Positions 50,131-59,435 of a stretch of DNA of 64,000 nucleotides are shown one piece after another. Source of the stretch: Solibacillus sp. FSL H8-0523 (GTDB lineage: Bacteria; Bacillota; Bacilli; Bacillales_A; Planococcaceae); assembly GCF_038051985.1 (NCBI RefSeq), contig NZ_CP150291.1, forward strand, positions 2,046,001-2,110,000. The letters run 5' to 3'. Numbering within the stretch: position 1 is the stretch's first letter; each line of letters begins with the position of its first letter. Under the pieces are notes generated by a model. The model was not told the DNA's origin and ran no database searches. It worked only from the letters and a program-made list of their open reading frames with translations. The translations under genes were made by a program, and so were the position numbers.

Positions 50131-51927
50131 TTGAAAAAGAAAGTAGGGGTTGGGATTCGAATAACACAAACGCCATTTGACCGCAATCTAATCATTACAA
50201 TAATCGCTTTCTTGTTCATACTGCTCAGTGTGGCGCTCTTAAGTGGCTGTGAAGAGAAGCAAAGTGAAGTAGCACAAGAAGAGGAAGCAACGAGTAGCTT
50301 AACGCATCCGATTGATGAACGATACATAAATATTGCGCAGTACGAGCTTTTTTATCTTAATGAACGGATGGAATCTAAGGAGAATGTTACATTTCAAGCC
50401 TTAAGGAAAGCAATTGAAGTACATGCCTTATTCGAATACTTAGAAGCACAGGATATTCGGATTGAACCAGAAAAACTTGAGTTACAGCGTAAATTAATGT
50501 CAGAGCAGCTCGCGTATGATTTACAAAATTCGGATTTCCAGCATTATTTCGACCAGCTAAAAAAAGCGCTACAAATTGATGAACAAGACTATATCGAACA
50601 GTATTTACTCGTGAATAAAAACTATGAAAGTTTAAAAAGTGAGATGACTTCAACGAAAGTTGGTCTCCAGGTGGATGCCGATGGTCAAGCAAGTTATCCA
50701 ACGAGTGAGAGCGAGCAGGATTACCGCGACAAGATGGGACTTTCCTTTGATTACCTCGAATATATTGCGGAAAGCATGCCCTATTATTTACCGGAGCCCA
50801 TAAATGCACCGAATGTTTTGTTTGACAAAGACTATCAGAGATTAACAACAAATCGTGAGGGCGAAGTAATTTTTAGAGGTAAGCAATTTTCAACCAGTGA
50901 TTTAACGATGGACCAATTAACCTTTATGCACCATCTTGACCTCGATTATCAGCTACCAGGTTTAGCGCGTTATAATTTTTCGACCTATCAAGAGCTACTC
51001 CAAAAGGTTGCACATGAAGATGTAAATAAGCGAGATATGGCCGAACAAATACTTGCTGTTTTAACAGTTGTTGAGACGACCCTCGATTGGGAATTTGGCG
51101 AACTCTTTGTATATGATGGGGTGATGCCAACATTTGATACCGAGAACCTTCGCAAGCATAAAGACATAACGTTCCAACTGATTGAACACGAATTTTATTA
51201 TCGTAGTGAACAAATGCCTGGGAAGTTATATGCCTACCGGGTAGCGACAGAAAAAATTGTCGAGATGTATGGGCTGTTTAACTATTTACAGAAGGATTTT
51301 GATGTAGCATTTGATGCGCAAACCCTTGCTTCGATTCGCGCGGAGCAAGAGCAAAGCTTACAACAACAGCTCGAGGATCCTTATTTTAAACACTATCTAG
51401 ATAATGTACTCGAAACGTATCAAATCACGCTCGAGACCTACCTGGATGACTATTTAATGGTACTCGCAGAATACGAGGCTCTTGTAAAGCGCATGGAAAA
51501 GGAACCTATTGGACTTGATGGAGATGGTCGTTACAATAAAGGGGACGTCCATGCCCGTTACCGAAATGCAACACAGTTGTCATGGACGCAACAATTTGAA
51601 AAGATGGACCAATTAAAATATGTGACAAAAGTTCAAGCATTGGATCCACAACCTGAATTAGCTTTTGAAATACCTGAAGGGCTAGAAATCGGATTAACTG
51701 ATGAGGGCCACTATGTCTTTACCGAAGTCATAGGCTTTTTCCCAATGTGGTTAAACGAAGAACAGCAGACATTTTTAGCACAACTGAAACGTGATCATGC
51801 ATTACCGGAGTTTTCAAGGTCTTTCATTCCGCATTATGTGGCACGTTTAGAGAAAACTGAAAATTCAGCCATACAGCAACAACTAATCGAACTGATTAAG
51901 ATTTATCGCGAAACTTTAGCACTGTAA
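50131..51927 (+). CDS. hypothetical lipoprotein with internal duplication
   Basis: This 598-residue predicted lipoprotein has a long basic N-region and a signal segment ending LLSGC (Cys about residue 40). The mature part consists of two related halves (about 65-325 and 340-590). Each has a helix with LF-YL, then L(E/Q)xxFxHYxDxx, YLxxYLxVxxxYExL, GLxxDGxxxY and a beta segment (EGEVIFRGKQFST / EGHYVFTEVIGFF) ending LPxFxR. No family is recognised. The start is a TTG at 50131 with no clear ribosome site, 3 nt after the csp terminator; no better start exists before residue 72. Confidence 0.75.
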   Translation: MKKKVGVGIRITQTPFDRNLIITIIAFLFILLSVALLSGCEEKQSEVAQEEEATSSLTHPIDERYINIAQYELFYLNERMESKENVTFQALRKAIEVHALFEYLEAQDIRIEPEKLELQRKLMSEQLAYDLQNSDFQHYFDQLKKALQIDEQDYIEQYLLVNKNYESLKSEMTSTKVGLQVDADGQASYPTSESEQDYRDKMGLSFDYLEYIAESMPYYLPEPINAPNVLFDKDYQRLTTNREGEVIFRGKQFSTSDLTMDQLTFMHHLDLDYQLPGLARYNFSTYQELLQKVAHEDVNKRDMAEQILAVLTVVETTLDWEFGELFVYDGVMPTFDTENLRKHKDITFQLIEHEFYYRSEQMPGKLYAYRVATEKIVEMYGLFNYLQKDFDVAFDAQTLASIRAEQEQSLQQQLEDPYFKHYLDNVLETYQITLETYLDDYLMVLAEYEALVKRMEKEPIGLDGDGRYNKGDVHARYRNATQLSWTQQFEKMDQLKYVTKVQALDPQPELAFEIPEGLEIGLTDEGHYVFTEVIGFFPMWLNEEQQTFLAQLKRDHALPEFSRSFIPHYVARLEKTENSAIQQQLIELIKIYRETLAL

Positions 51928-51976
51928 CGAAAAAAGCGTATTCTAAGCACTAATAGCTTAGGACACGCTTTTTCTC
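51928..51976. terminator. bidirectional terminator
   Basis: AAAAAGCGT...TCTAAGC pairs with GCTTAGGA...ACGCTTTTT, with a small internal loop; A and T tracts on both sides serve the convergent lipoprotein genes. Confidence 0.85.
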
Positions 51977-51977
51977 A

Positions 51978-52670
51978 TTAATACGTAATCAATGCTAATT
52001 TAGAAGTAATCATCGAAACTTCTCCGTTTTCATCGGTCATTTCAAATTCATAGGCAACGGCACCTACACCAGCGACATAGTATTGACGTTCCAGAATTGT
52101 ATCGGTTTGTTTTTCGAGCACTATGACTTTGTTAAACGCGTCATATGGCGTCGTGTAGCTTGCTTCTGTTGCTGTAATTGTCCAGCCGTCAAAGGTTGTA
52201 CCAATAGTAATCGGTGCCATAAGTTCTGTTGAAAGCACCGGTAAATTTTCTAATTCGGTAACTGTTTTTACCATTGCCTCATCGGCTACCTGGTCAACTA
52301 AATAAATCCCATCGCTATCAATGCGGTAGTATTTTGCTAACACAACACCACCGTTGTCCTGCTCGTAGCGTACGTAGTGATCACTAAGCCAATCTGTTTT
52401 AATGGTATAGCTCGCATATTCATTACCTTCACCTTCAAATGAGACAGTCGATGAGTCCTCATAAAGAAATAGCTGTAACTCCGCTGCGTTTTCAAATGCT
52501 TTGCCATAGTCCTGTTCGACTTCTGTAGACGTAAAGGCTTCTTGTTGATTGATGGGGCTTTCTGCCGGTTTGTTGTTTTCAGAAAGGGACTCTGTTTGCA
52601 TACAACTCGCTAATAATAAGAAAAGGGGGAAAAGTAGTAATTTTTTTATAATCGGATCACTCACTTTCAT
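51978..52670 (-). CDS. hypothetical lipoprotein
   Basis: This 230-residue protein has a lipoprotein signal KKLLLFPLFLLLASC (Cys about 23) and a beta-rich domain (FEGEGNEYASYTIKTDWLSDHYVRYEQDNGGVVLAKYYRID; ITIGTTFDGWTITATEASYTTPYDAFNKVIVLEKQ; YYVAGVGAVAYEF). It is a typical Bacillales surface lipoprotein without known function. The given ATG lacks a Shine-Dalgarno; GAGTGAT lies 3 nt before an in-frame ATT at the IIKKL position, so a non-canonical start giving a classical short signal is conceivable. It converges with the duplicated lipoprotein gene. Confidence 0.75.
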   Translation of the reverse strand: MKVSDPIIKKLLLFPLFLLLASCMQTESLSENNKPAESPINQQEAFTSTEVEQDYGKAFENAAELQLFLYEDSSTVSFEGEGNEYASYTIKTDWLSDHYVRYEQDNGGVVLAKYYRIDSDGIYLVDQVADEAMVKTVTELENLPVLSTELMAPITIGTTFDGWTITATEASYTTPYDAFNKVIVLEKQTDTILERQYYVAGVGAVAYEFEMTDENGEVSMITSKLALITY

Positions 52671-52763
52671 GTTTGAACCAGCTAGTTGTCTTATATGAGT
52701 GCATTACTATATATATTCCTTTTTTTCAATTTTGATAAACTGGGCCATAGTAGGAATTGAAAA

Positions 52764-52805
52764 ATCCCCCAAAGTTCCTTGAAGTAAGGAACTTTGGGGG
52801 ATGGG
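52764..52805 (-). terminator. terminator after the ABC-F gene
   Basis: A perfect 17-bp stem (52764-52780 with 52786-52802) is followed on the minus strand by ATTTTTC. Confidence 0.92.
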
Positions 52806-52815
52806 GTAGGAAAGC

Positions 52816-54420
52816 TTATTTTAGGCCTTCTTTTTCTTTCCAATCTAAATATTCATCGTATGTTAATGGCTTATCTAAAATTGAGCCATCTTCACGGATT
52901 TCAATTACACGGTTAGCAATTGTTTGGATGAATTGGTGGTCATGAGATGTGAAAATCATCGCACCTTTAAAGCGAATTAAGCCTTCATTTAGCGCTTGAA
53001 TTGATTCAAGGTCTAAGTGGTTGGTAGGCTCATCTAAAAGAATAACGTTGGCGTTGTTAAGCATCATTTTTGAAAGCATACAACGTACTTTTTCACCACC
53101 TGATAAAACACCAGGAGATTTCTTCACTTCTTCACCAGAGAATAACATACGGCCTAAGAAGCCACGTAAGAACGATTCTGTTTCATCATCTGGAGAGTAT
53201 GGGCGTAACCAGTCAACTAATGACTTTTCGCCACCAGCGAAGTATTGATCGTGATCCATTTCAAAGTAGCTTTGCGTTGTCGTAACGCCCCATTTGAATG
53301 TACCAGCATCTGCTTCTTTACGTTCCATTAAGATATCCATTAATGCAGACTTCGCAATTGTGTTACCTAATAAAATGATTTTGTCATCTTTGTTTAGAGA
53401 GAAACGAATATCCTTGAATAATGTTTCGCCTTCATGAGATGCAGACAGTCCATCAACTGTTAATACGTCATTACCGATTTCACGGCCGATTTGGAAGTTG
53501 ATGAATGGGTATTTACGGCTTGATGGTTGGATATCATCTAGCTCGATTTTGTCTAACATTTTTTTACGAGATGTTGCTTGAGAAGATTTCGATGCATTCG
53601 CAGAGAAGCGGGCAATGAAGTCTTTTAACTCTTTAATTTTTTCTTCTTTTTTCGAGTTTTGGTCAGCCATTAACTTTTGTGCTAATTGAGAAGACTCATA
53701 CCAGAAATCATAGTTACCAACATAAAGCTTGATTTTACCGAAGTCTAAGTCAGCGATATGTGTACATACTTTGTTTAAGAAGTGACGGTCATGCGATACA
53801 ACGATGACAGTGTTTTCAAAGTTCATTAAGAACTCTTCTAACCATTTGATTGCTTTGATGTCTAAGTGGTTGGTAGGCTCATCTAGTAATAGAACGTCTG
53901 GCTTACCGAATAATGCTTGTGCAAGTAATACTTTTACTTTGTCTGACCCTTCTAAGTCAGCCATTTTCATGTCATGTAGGTTTTCACCAATGCCTAAACC
54001 GCTTAAAAGTTGTGCAGCATCAGATTCAGCTTCCCAACCGTTCATGTCCGCGAATTCGCCTTCTAATTCAGCAGCACGCATGCCGTCTTCATCAGAAAAC
54101 TCTTCCTTCATGTAGATTGCGTCTTTTTCAGCTTTTACTTCCCAAAGACGTTTGTTACCCATTACAACTGTATCAAGTACTGAGAATTCATCGTACTCGA
54201 AGTGGTTTTGGCGAAGTACAGATAAACGCTCGTCTTTACCCATTGACACGTTACCTTCTTGTGCTTCGATGTCACCAGATAAGATTTTTAAGAATGTTGA
54301 TTTACCAGCACCGTTTGCCCCAATAAGGCCGTAACAGTTACCTGGATTGAATTTAATGTTTACGTCGTCAAATAATTTGCGGTCACCATAGCGTAGACCT
54401 ACGTTTGATACTTGAATCAT
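52816..54420 (-). CDS. ykpA: ABC-F family ATPase (YkpA/YbiT-like)
   Basis: This 534-residue cytosolic protein has two ABC cassettes and no membrane domain. Walker A motifs are GANGAGKST and a degenerate GNTIAKSAL (second cassette, lacking the usual GxxGxGKS), Walker B motifs are VLLLDEPTNHLD and VILLDEPTNHLD, and signatures are LEGSDKVKVLLAQAL and LSGGEKVRCMLSK. The ABC-F linker is the charged KKEEKIKELKDFIARFSANASKSSQATSRKK. ABC-F factors act on the ribosome or rescue stalled translation. The start at 54420 follows GGGAGGT. The altered second P-loop is typical of the YkpA/YbiT group as far as I recall. Confidence 0.92.
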   Translation of the reverse strand: MIQVSNVGLRYGDRKLFDDVNIKFNPGNCYGLIGANGAGKSTFLKILSGDIEAQEGNVSMGKDERLSVLRQNHFEYDEFSVLDTVVMGNKRLWEVKAEKDAIYMKEEFSDEDGMRAAELEGEFADMNGWEAESDAAQLLSGLGIGENLHDMKMADLEGSDKVKVLLAQALFGKPDVLLLDEPTNHLDIKAIKWLEEFLMNFENTVIVVSHDRHFLNKVCTHIADLDFGKIKLYVGNYDFWYESSQLAQKLMADQNSKKEEKIKELKDFIARFSANASKSSQATSRKKMLDKIELDDIQPSSRKYPFINFQIGREIGNDVLTVDGLSASHEGETLFKDIRFSLNKDDKIILLGNTIAKSALMDILMERKEADAGTFKWGVTTTQSYFEMDHDQYFAGGEKSLVDWLRPYSPDDETESFLRGFLGRMLFSGEEVKKSPGVLSGGEKVRCMLSKMMLNNANVILLDEPTNHLDLESIQALNEGLIRFKGAMIFTSHDHQFIQTIANRVIEIREDGSILDKPLTYDEYLDWKEKEGLK

Positions 54421-54644
54421 GTAAGTACCTCCCAATAATTTCGTTTATATTTTAGATTGCTTTCAAAAAGAGTTTGCTCTTTTGCACACAATGTTTCTAT
54501 TATAGCACGTATGTAGCTTAAATTAAATATCAGTGCTTGTTAAAAGTGGTGAAATGTTAATGATTAATTGGCTTTTTGATTAGGAAGGGTGAAAGATGAG
54601 GGCGCGGAGTGTAACAGTGTATTACTTGTTCAACGCGTGTTTGA

Positions 54645-54692
54645 TTGTAACAAAACGCCCCAAAAGGTAAGATGGACTTCCGGAGCGTTGTT
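54645..54692 (-). terminator. terminator after the erythromycin-esterase-family gene
   Basis: On the minus strand AACGCTCC pairs with GGGGCGTT (one G-U) around a loop of about 20 nt, followed by TTGTT; the T-tract is weak. Confidence 0.5.
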
Positions 54693-54702
54693 AACTGGAT
54701 AG

Positions 54703-55950
54703 TTATTGTTTGAAAGGATGTAAAGCGGTCGTATGGTCGATGTAAATGAAAGCATCATACCTGCTCCCAACTCTAGAAGGAACGTAATTTCCGTACGCTT
54801 CATAGGCAGGATCATACACAACGCCAATCGCACGGTGACCAATCCAATCGTTAAACAATTTTCTATTTGTATCGTTAAATAATAATACTTTGTCGTCTGG
54901 ACTTGCTGCGTGGAGTTGACCTTCCCATTTGCTGAGTGGGGCAGGTGGGACGGTGATTTCCTCAAAAGGGTCACCCCAACGATCTGAGGCAATCACAGTG
55001 CCTTCATACGTGCCAAAACCAATTGCATAAGTGTTTTCCTTTCCGATTTGCGCTCGAATTACTTGACCGACATTGATGAGGTTTTCATTTTTCATGTCTG
55101 TCTCAGAAGCATCGCCGATATGTGTGTTATGTTCCCAAACGATAATCTTTGTATCATCGCCGTAATAGGTGCGTAATTCATGAATCGCTTCCACCATATG
55201 ATAATCGCGCGTATTCCACGAGTTTTCATCGGCTATCATTTCTCGGTAGTACGCTTCTGCATTTTTTGCGACGAGCGCATTCATCATGACATTTAAATCC
55301 TCTTCCTGCCCACTCGAATACTGGTGCTGATGATTTCGTAATGAGTGTAATAAGCTAGCGACTTCATCGATACATTCATCAGAAAACTGAGCTGTAGAAA
55401 GGGCGTAGTGTTCAGGCATGCGATTGTACGGCTCAAAGCAAGTAAAAGCCTTTTTTGCGTGCTCTAAATCAACCTGATGCTGTGGATTATTCGATAAAAA
55501 CTTCAATACTTCATCTACGGATTCGAATAGGCTATACAAATCGATGCCATAAAAGCCTACTTTTTGTTCGCGATTGACATTGATTTCTTTAAGCCACTCT
55601 GAAAAATTTGCAACTTCTTCATTTGCCCACATCCAAGTAGGCCACCGATTAAAAGCTTTTATTAAAACATCTTTTGCCGTTTCACCTTTAGCGCTGTAGC
55701 CCTTCACATATTGGTTCACTGCTTGCGCGGATGGCCAATCTCCTTCAACGGCAATCAGTTGAAAGCCCTTTTCAGTAATTAATTTTTTTGAAAGCTCCGC
55801 GCGAATTTCATAAAACTCGGATGTGCCGTGAGACGCTTCGCCGATCATCACAATCTTTGCATCTCCAATCGCTTCTACCATTTTAGTTAAGCTTGTATCG
55901 TTTAGTGGTAAGGAATGTTCTACAATCGCCTGAATTAATTTATTTGTCAT
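54703..55950 (-). CDS. erythromycin esterase family protein
   Basis: This 415-residue cytosolic protein of the EreA/EreB-like superfamily (PF05139 type) carries IGEASHGTSEFYEIRAELSKKLI, with the His/Glu catalytic region, AVEGDWPSAQ, FYGIDLYSL, WEHNTHIGDASETDM and YAIGFGTYEG. Some members hydrolyse macrolide lactones; most chromosomal Bacillus ones have unknown substrates, so resistance must not be assumed. The ATG at 55950 follows AAGGAG. The open frame extends upstream into the CopC gene but has no ribosome site there. It is 53 nt downstream of the CopC-domain gene, so it is likely in one operon. Confidence 0.9.
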   Translation of the reverse strand: MTNKLIQAIVEHSLPLNDTSLTKMVEAIGDAKIVMIGEASHGTSEFYEIRAELSKKLITEKGFQLIAVEGDWPSAQAVNQYVKGYSAKGETAKDVLIKAFNRWPTWMWANEEVANFSEWLKEINVNREQKVGFYGIDLYSLFESVDEVLKFLSNNPQHQVDLEHAKKAFTCFEPYNRMPEHYALSTAQFSDECIDEVASLLHSLRNHQHQYSSGQEEDLNVMMNALVAKNAEAYYREMIADENSWNTRDYHMVEAIHELRTYYGDDTKIIVWEHNTHIGDASETDMKNENLINVGQVIRAQIGKENTYAIGFGTYEGTVIASDRWGDPFEEITVPPAPLSKWEGQLHAASPDDKVLLFNDTNRKLFNDWIGHRAIGVVYDPAYEAYGNYVPSRVGSRYDAFIYIDHTTALHPFKQ

Positions 55951-56002
55951 AAGTAACTCCTTTTTAAAAATGTCCCATAAAAGTAGGGAAGTATAGAAAA
56001 AA

Positions 56003-56581
56003 TCACTTATCTTTCTTGCGCTTAACAAAAGAACGTTTATAGCTATAGGCACTAAAAGCACCTAAAGCAAGGACAATGATTGTAAGGACAATTACGAGCA
56101 CCCAGAAAGAAAGGCCATTTTCAGTATCGGTATCTGTTTGTAAAGTATCGACAAGATCTGCTACATCGGATTCTATTTTTTGATCTGTATCAGCGCCCCG
56201 AATCTTACCTTCAGCCGTCTCAGCAGCAGTTGGCCTATTTACTGTGAACGAAAATGAACCAGATAATGGGTGACCATCTTGGCTAATACTGTCCCATTCC
56301 ACTGTATAGGTGTCATTTGGAAGAGGGTTAGCAAATGTCCCACTTAATACACCTTCATTCACTGAAATGGAGTCCAGTGGAATTTCTGAACCACTACTTG
56401 TCCGGACGTTAAAGGTACTGCCTTCTTCAATTTCACCTGAATAGCTTAACTCAATTGTTTGTAAGTCCTGTGCGATCGTCTCGCCATCTGCAGGATTTGT
56501 TGAATCTAAGTACGTATGTGCGTAGGTAGTAGGTACAACTACTAATGTAGCAATAAGCGCAACGAATAGCTGTTTAAACAT
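56003..56581 (-). CDS. CopC-domain copper-binding protein with C-terminal membrane anchor
   Basis: This 192-residue exported protein has a signal peptide ending TTYA, so the mature protein starts with His (HTYLDSTNPADGE), the amino-terminal Cu(II) ligand of CopC proteins. The CopC Ig-like domain (about 21-117) ends with DGHPLSGSFSFTV. A linker and a membrane helix (about 155-177, WVLVIVLTIIVLALGAFSAYS) with a basic tail (KRSFVKRKKDK) anchor it outside. Relatives include YcnJ/YobA N-domains. No CopD domain is present. Copper handling is inferred from the family. Confidence 0.9.
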   Translation of the reverse strand: MFKQLFVALIATLVVVPTTYAHTYLDSTNPADGETIAQDLQTIELSYSGEIEEGSTFNVRTSSGSEIPLDSISVNEGVLSGTFANPLPNDTYTVEWDSISQDGHPLSGSFSFTVNRPTAAETAEGKIRGADTDQKIESDVADLVDTLQTDTDTENGLSFWVLVIVLTIIVLALGAFSAYSYKRSFVKRKKDK

Positions 56582-56747
56582 GTGAATGACGTCCTTTCGT
56601 AAACCTATTTCCCCATTCTCATTGTTGCGTATATTTAACTGAAATAAACATCAAAAGTGAATGGAATGGTCATGTTAGTATGAACCAAAATTACTTGAAA
56701 TATTGGCGTACATAAAACTTTACTAGCAATTGGTTCGGTTCTTTTAG

Positions 56748-56758
56748 TTGTCAGACAA
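56748..56758. promoter_or_regulatory. possible GntR/FadR-type operator
   Basis: The 11-bp palindrome TTGTCAGACAA fits the TNGTNNNACNA core bound by FadR-subfamily GntR repressors, and lies about 55 nt before the MFS gene start. No such regulator is in the window, so this is only a motif match. Confidence 0.3.
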
Positions 56759-56813
56759 ATGTGAATTGTGTTTTACTAACATACGGACATGAATTATAGA
56801 AAGAGGCAATACT

Positions 56814-57995
56814 ATGAAACAAAATAGTAAAGGAAGCATGCTAGTAATCTTAGTTGCGATTTTCCTTGTATCAATTAACCTCCGTCCTACTGTGACGTCT
56901 GTTGGCCCGATTTTATCGACAATTAGTGACGCACTCAACGTGTCAAGCACACAGATGAGCTTACTGACATCGATTCCGGTGTTCTGTATGGGGTTATTTG
57001 CACCCCTAGCAGTCCCACTTCAAAAGAAATATGGTTATAAATGGTCCATTACGCTTTTACTTGCATTAATTGGTGTGGCAACCGCTGCAAGAATCATCTT
57101 CTCTAGCTATGGCGCACTCCTTGTGACAAGCTTTTTAGCGGGTTTTGCGATTGCGATTATTAGCCCAATGATCAATGCGTTTATTAAAGAAAAGTTTCCA
57201 ACAAACATGGCACCTGTCATTGGGATCTACTCATTTGCAATCGGCTTTGGTGCGACATTAAGCTCTGGCTTTACGGGCATTTTTTACGAAAGCTTTGAAG
57301 GGAACTGGGCATTAGCACTTGGCGTATGGGGAGCACTCGCAGTTGTGGCAATGATAAGCTGGGGTGTTGCAGTTGACTCAGGACAAGCCAAACTCAATAC
57401 CGACGAATCTACAGAACCTGCACGGAATCCTTGGAAAAATAAACTTGCTTGGACCATTTTAATTTACTTTGGGTTACAAACATCATTATTTTTCAGCTTA
57501 ACAACGTGGTTAGTATCGATTGCTGAAGAAATGGGTATGAGCTTACTCACTGCAGGCTCGGTATTAACCTTAATGACGATTGTGCAATTAATAGGGAACC
57601 TTGTCATTCCATCAATGATCATTAAATATCCGAATCGCATGACCTGGCTACATGGGTTAATCTTTATTGGATTGGCGGGTTCAGTGTTGTTCTTCATCGA
57701 TGCGACGTGGGCTATTTGGACAGGCGCGGTCGTTTATGGTGCCGTGTTAAGTGGTTTGTTCCCGATTGGCCTAATGCTACCGTTAGATGAGGCAATAAAT
57801 AATCAAGAAGCAAATGAATGGAGCTCAATGGTTCTTTCAGGTGGCTTTATGATGAGTGCGATTTTACCGCTTGTCATTGGTTATGTATTTGACATTACGG
57901 GAGAACACTTCATGACGAAGGTCATTTTCGTGATTTTATTCGTTCTGATGTCAATTTCGATTCTCGTAATGCAAAAAATGAAGAAATCCGTATAA
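56814..57995 (+). CDS. CynX/NimT family MFS transporter
   Basis: This 393-residue, 12-segment major facilitator is close to the CynX/NimT/YycB group (cyanate/nitroimidazole/anion type). It opens with SMLVILVAIFLVSINLRPTVTSVGPILSTIS, a signature of that group, and has SLLTSIPVFCMGLFAPLA, FAIAIISPMINAFIKEKFPTNMAPVIGIYS and ANEWSSMVLSGGFMMSAILPLVIGYVFDITG. The substrate is unknown. The ATG follows AGAAAGAGG. It is divergent from the CopC gene; a hairpin terminator follows. Confidence 0.92.
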   Translation: MKQNSKGSMLVILVAIFLVSINLRPTVTSVGPILSTISDALNVSSTQMSLLTSIPVFCMGLFAPLAVPLQKKYGYKWSITLLLALIGVATAARIIFSSYGALLVTSFLAGFAIAIISPMINAFIKEKFPTNMAPVIGIYSFAIGFGATLSSGFTGIFYESFEGNWALALGVWGALAVVAMISWGVAVDSGQAKLNTDESTEPARNPWKNKLAWTILIYFGLQTSLFFSLTTWLVSIAEEMGMSLLTAGSVLTLMTIVQLIGNLVIPSMIIKYPNRMTWLHGLIFIGLAGSVLFFIDATWAIWTGAVVYGAVLSGLFPIGLMLPLDEAINNQEANEWSSMVLSGGFMMSAILPLVIGYVFDITGEHFMTKVIFVILFVLMSISILVMQKMKKSV

Positions 57996-57996
57996 T

Positions 57997-58032
57997 AAAG
58001 AAAGTAGTCGAGCAATCGGCTACTTTTTCGTT
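57997..58032 (+). terminator. terminator after the MFS gene
   Basis: AAAGTAG-TCGA and TCG-GCTACTTT, with one bulge, are followed by T3. Confidence 0.75.
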
Positions 58033-58084
58033 TGAACGACAAACTAGTTTACATAATCTTATTATCACAAAAAAGGAGCGCATC

Positions 58085-59209
58085 ATGAAGAAAATCATCT
58101 TACTATTTTTCGTGCTACTCCTGACAGCCTGTTCAGATTCAAATGAAAAGGCAACATGGGTAGCGCAAAATATTCCAAATGAACAAAAACAACCAGACCC
58201 AATATACCCTGCAAAAGTTGAGGTTTATTCGCCAAATGTTACAACAACCGGCCAGGTAATTAAGCAAAAGGAGCGCGAAAAGTGGATTTTAGTCAATGCC
58301 CAAGATGTCGCGGGGCATCCGTATGCACTTGTTGGGAAAGAATTCCTAACACTTGGAGAAGTGGAAGCGATTGATGTAGCGCATAATATCGCAGTCATTC
58401 ATATTCGTAATAGTTATGATTTTGACATTGTGGAGCCCTCGTCATTTGTCACAACTAAAAATGGCCAACGTGTTACAGCTTCAGTTGATCAGATCGAAAC
58501 GTTATTAGCAGAAGCCATGGAAAAAAGGGTTGATTGGCAAGTGCGCCATGAAAAAAACCAGAAATTGCTTGAAGGGGTAGAGCCCACGGAGCTTGAAAAT
58601 TTCACAACATACTACAGTAAAAATATATTTACCTTTAATAGTGATGAATTAATGGATAGCGCGGTAAAGCTGATTGAGGCACTTAACCAGGCAATTGAAA
58701 CACAAAATTTCGAAGAACTTAACGAAATGATCAACTCAGATGATGTAAAAGAGGAAATCCAGTTTGTGAAAAAGCCTGTATCTGGCTTTACCATTAAGGA
58801 AGCAAAACGAGACGGGGTTTATTATTTTGTGAATGGTGTCGATGAAAATAAAGAGGAAGTGCGTTTAACCTTTATATTAGAACAGCAAACCTATCAACTC
58901 ATTGGTGCTAATTTAATTAATGCGGACAACTTAAAAAAAGAAAAGATTGCTACAGTTGATGTCACATCACAAAAGAATTGGAGTGACGCACCAGCACTTG
59001 AAATGTTTGCAAACAAGCAAATTGAGACAATCAAAATCCAAACAGCCGATTTAACTTGGCAACTAGAATACAAAGATAGCAAAATTGCCGTAAAAAAAGA
59101 TGGGAAAGATAGTTATAACTGCACGGATGTACAAATTCAGGAGAATAAGTTTACGTTAATCGGCTGCGGCCCACAAATGGCGACTGTGCCACTTGTAAAA
59201 TTGCAGTAA
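58085..59209 (+). CDS. hypothetical lipoprotein, N-domain reminiscent of trypsin-like proteases
   Basis: This 374-residue lipoprotein has signal LLLTAC (Cys16). Residues about 45-135 (VTTTGQVIKQKEREKWILVNAQDVAGHPYALVGKEF...VEAIDVAHNIAVIHIRN) follow the strand order of the first barrel of DegP-like proteases, where a catalytic His would follow ILVNA; here the position is QDV, so activity is unlikely. The remainder contains a helical segment and a beta domain. No family is recognised. The ATG is after AAAAGGAG. A decayed region follows downstream. Confidence 0.75.
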   Translation: MKKIILLFFVLLLTACSDSNEKATWVAQNIPNEQKQPDPIYPAKVEVYSPNVTTTGQVIKQKEREKWILVNAQDVAGHPYALVGKEFLTLGEVEAIDVAHNIAVIHIRNSYDFDIVEPSSFVTTKNGQRVTASVDQIETLLAEAMEKRVDWQVRHEKNQKLLEGVEPTELENFTTYYSKNIFTFNSDELMDSAVKLIEALNQAIETQNFEELNEMINSDDVKEEIQFVKKPVSGFTIKEAKRDGVYYFVNGVDENKEEVRLTFILEQQTYQLIGANLINADNLKKEKIATVDVTSQKNWSDAPALEMFANKQIETIKIQTADLTWQLEYKDSKIAVKKDGKDSYNCTDVQIQENKFTLIGCGPQMATVPLVKLQ

Positions 59210-59435
59210 AACTAGCGGGGATTTGCAGTGATGCAAGTCTCTTCTTTCAAAGTGATATTACATATTATCCGACACTATATAGTTAATTTTTTAGTTTAAA
59301 CAAGCTACCAAGCAAATAACAAATCCAGTAAACAAATGCAAATATCCCGTGTTATTTCTATATAAATTATCGATTTCGTGAATTCACAAGGGAAATTTTC
59401 ACTTGCGTCGAATGAATTGGGAAGAGGTGAAAAAA

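Noticed and set aside
54703-55950. Macrolide resistance gene
   Set aside because: Family membership alone does not show macrolide hydrolysis; most chromosomal relatives in Bacillales have unknown substrates.
55951-56061. Extended start of the erythromycin-esterase-family protein
   Set aside because: The extension overlaps the CopC gene and lacks a ribosome site, while AAGGAG precedes the ATG at 55950.
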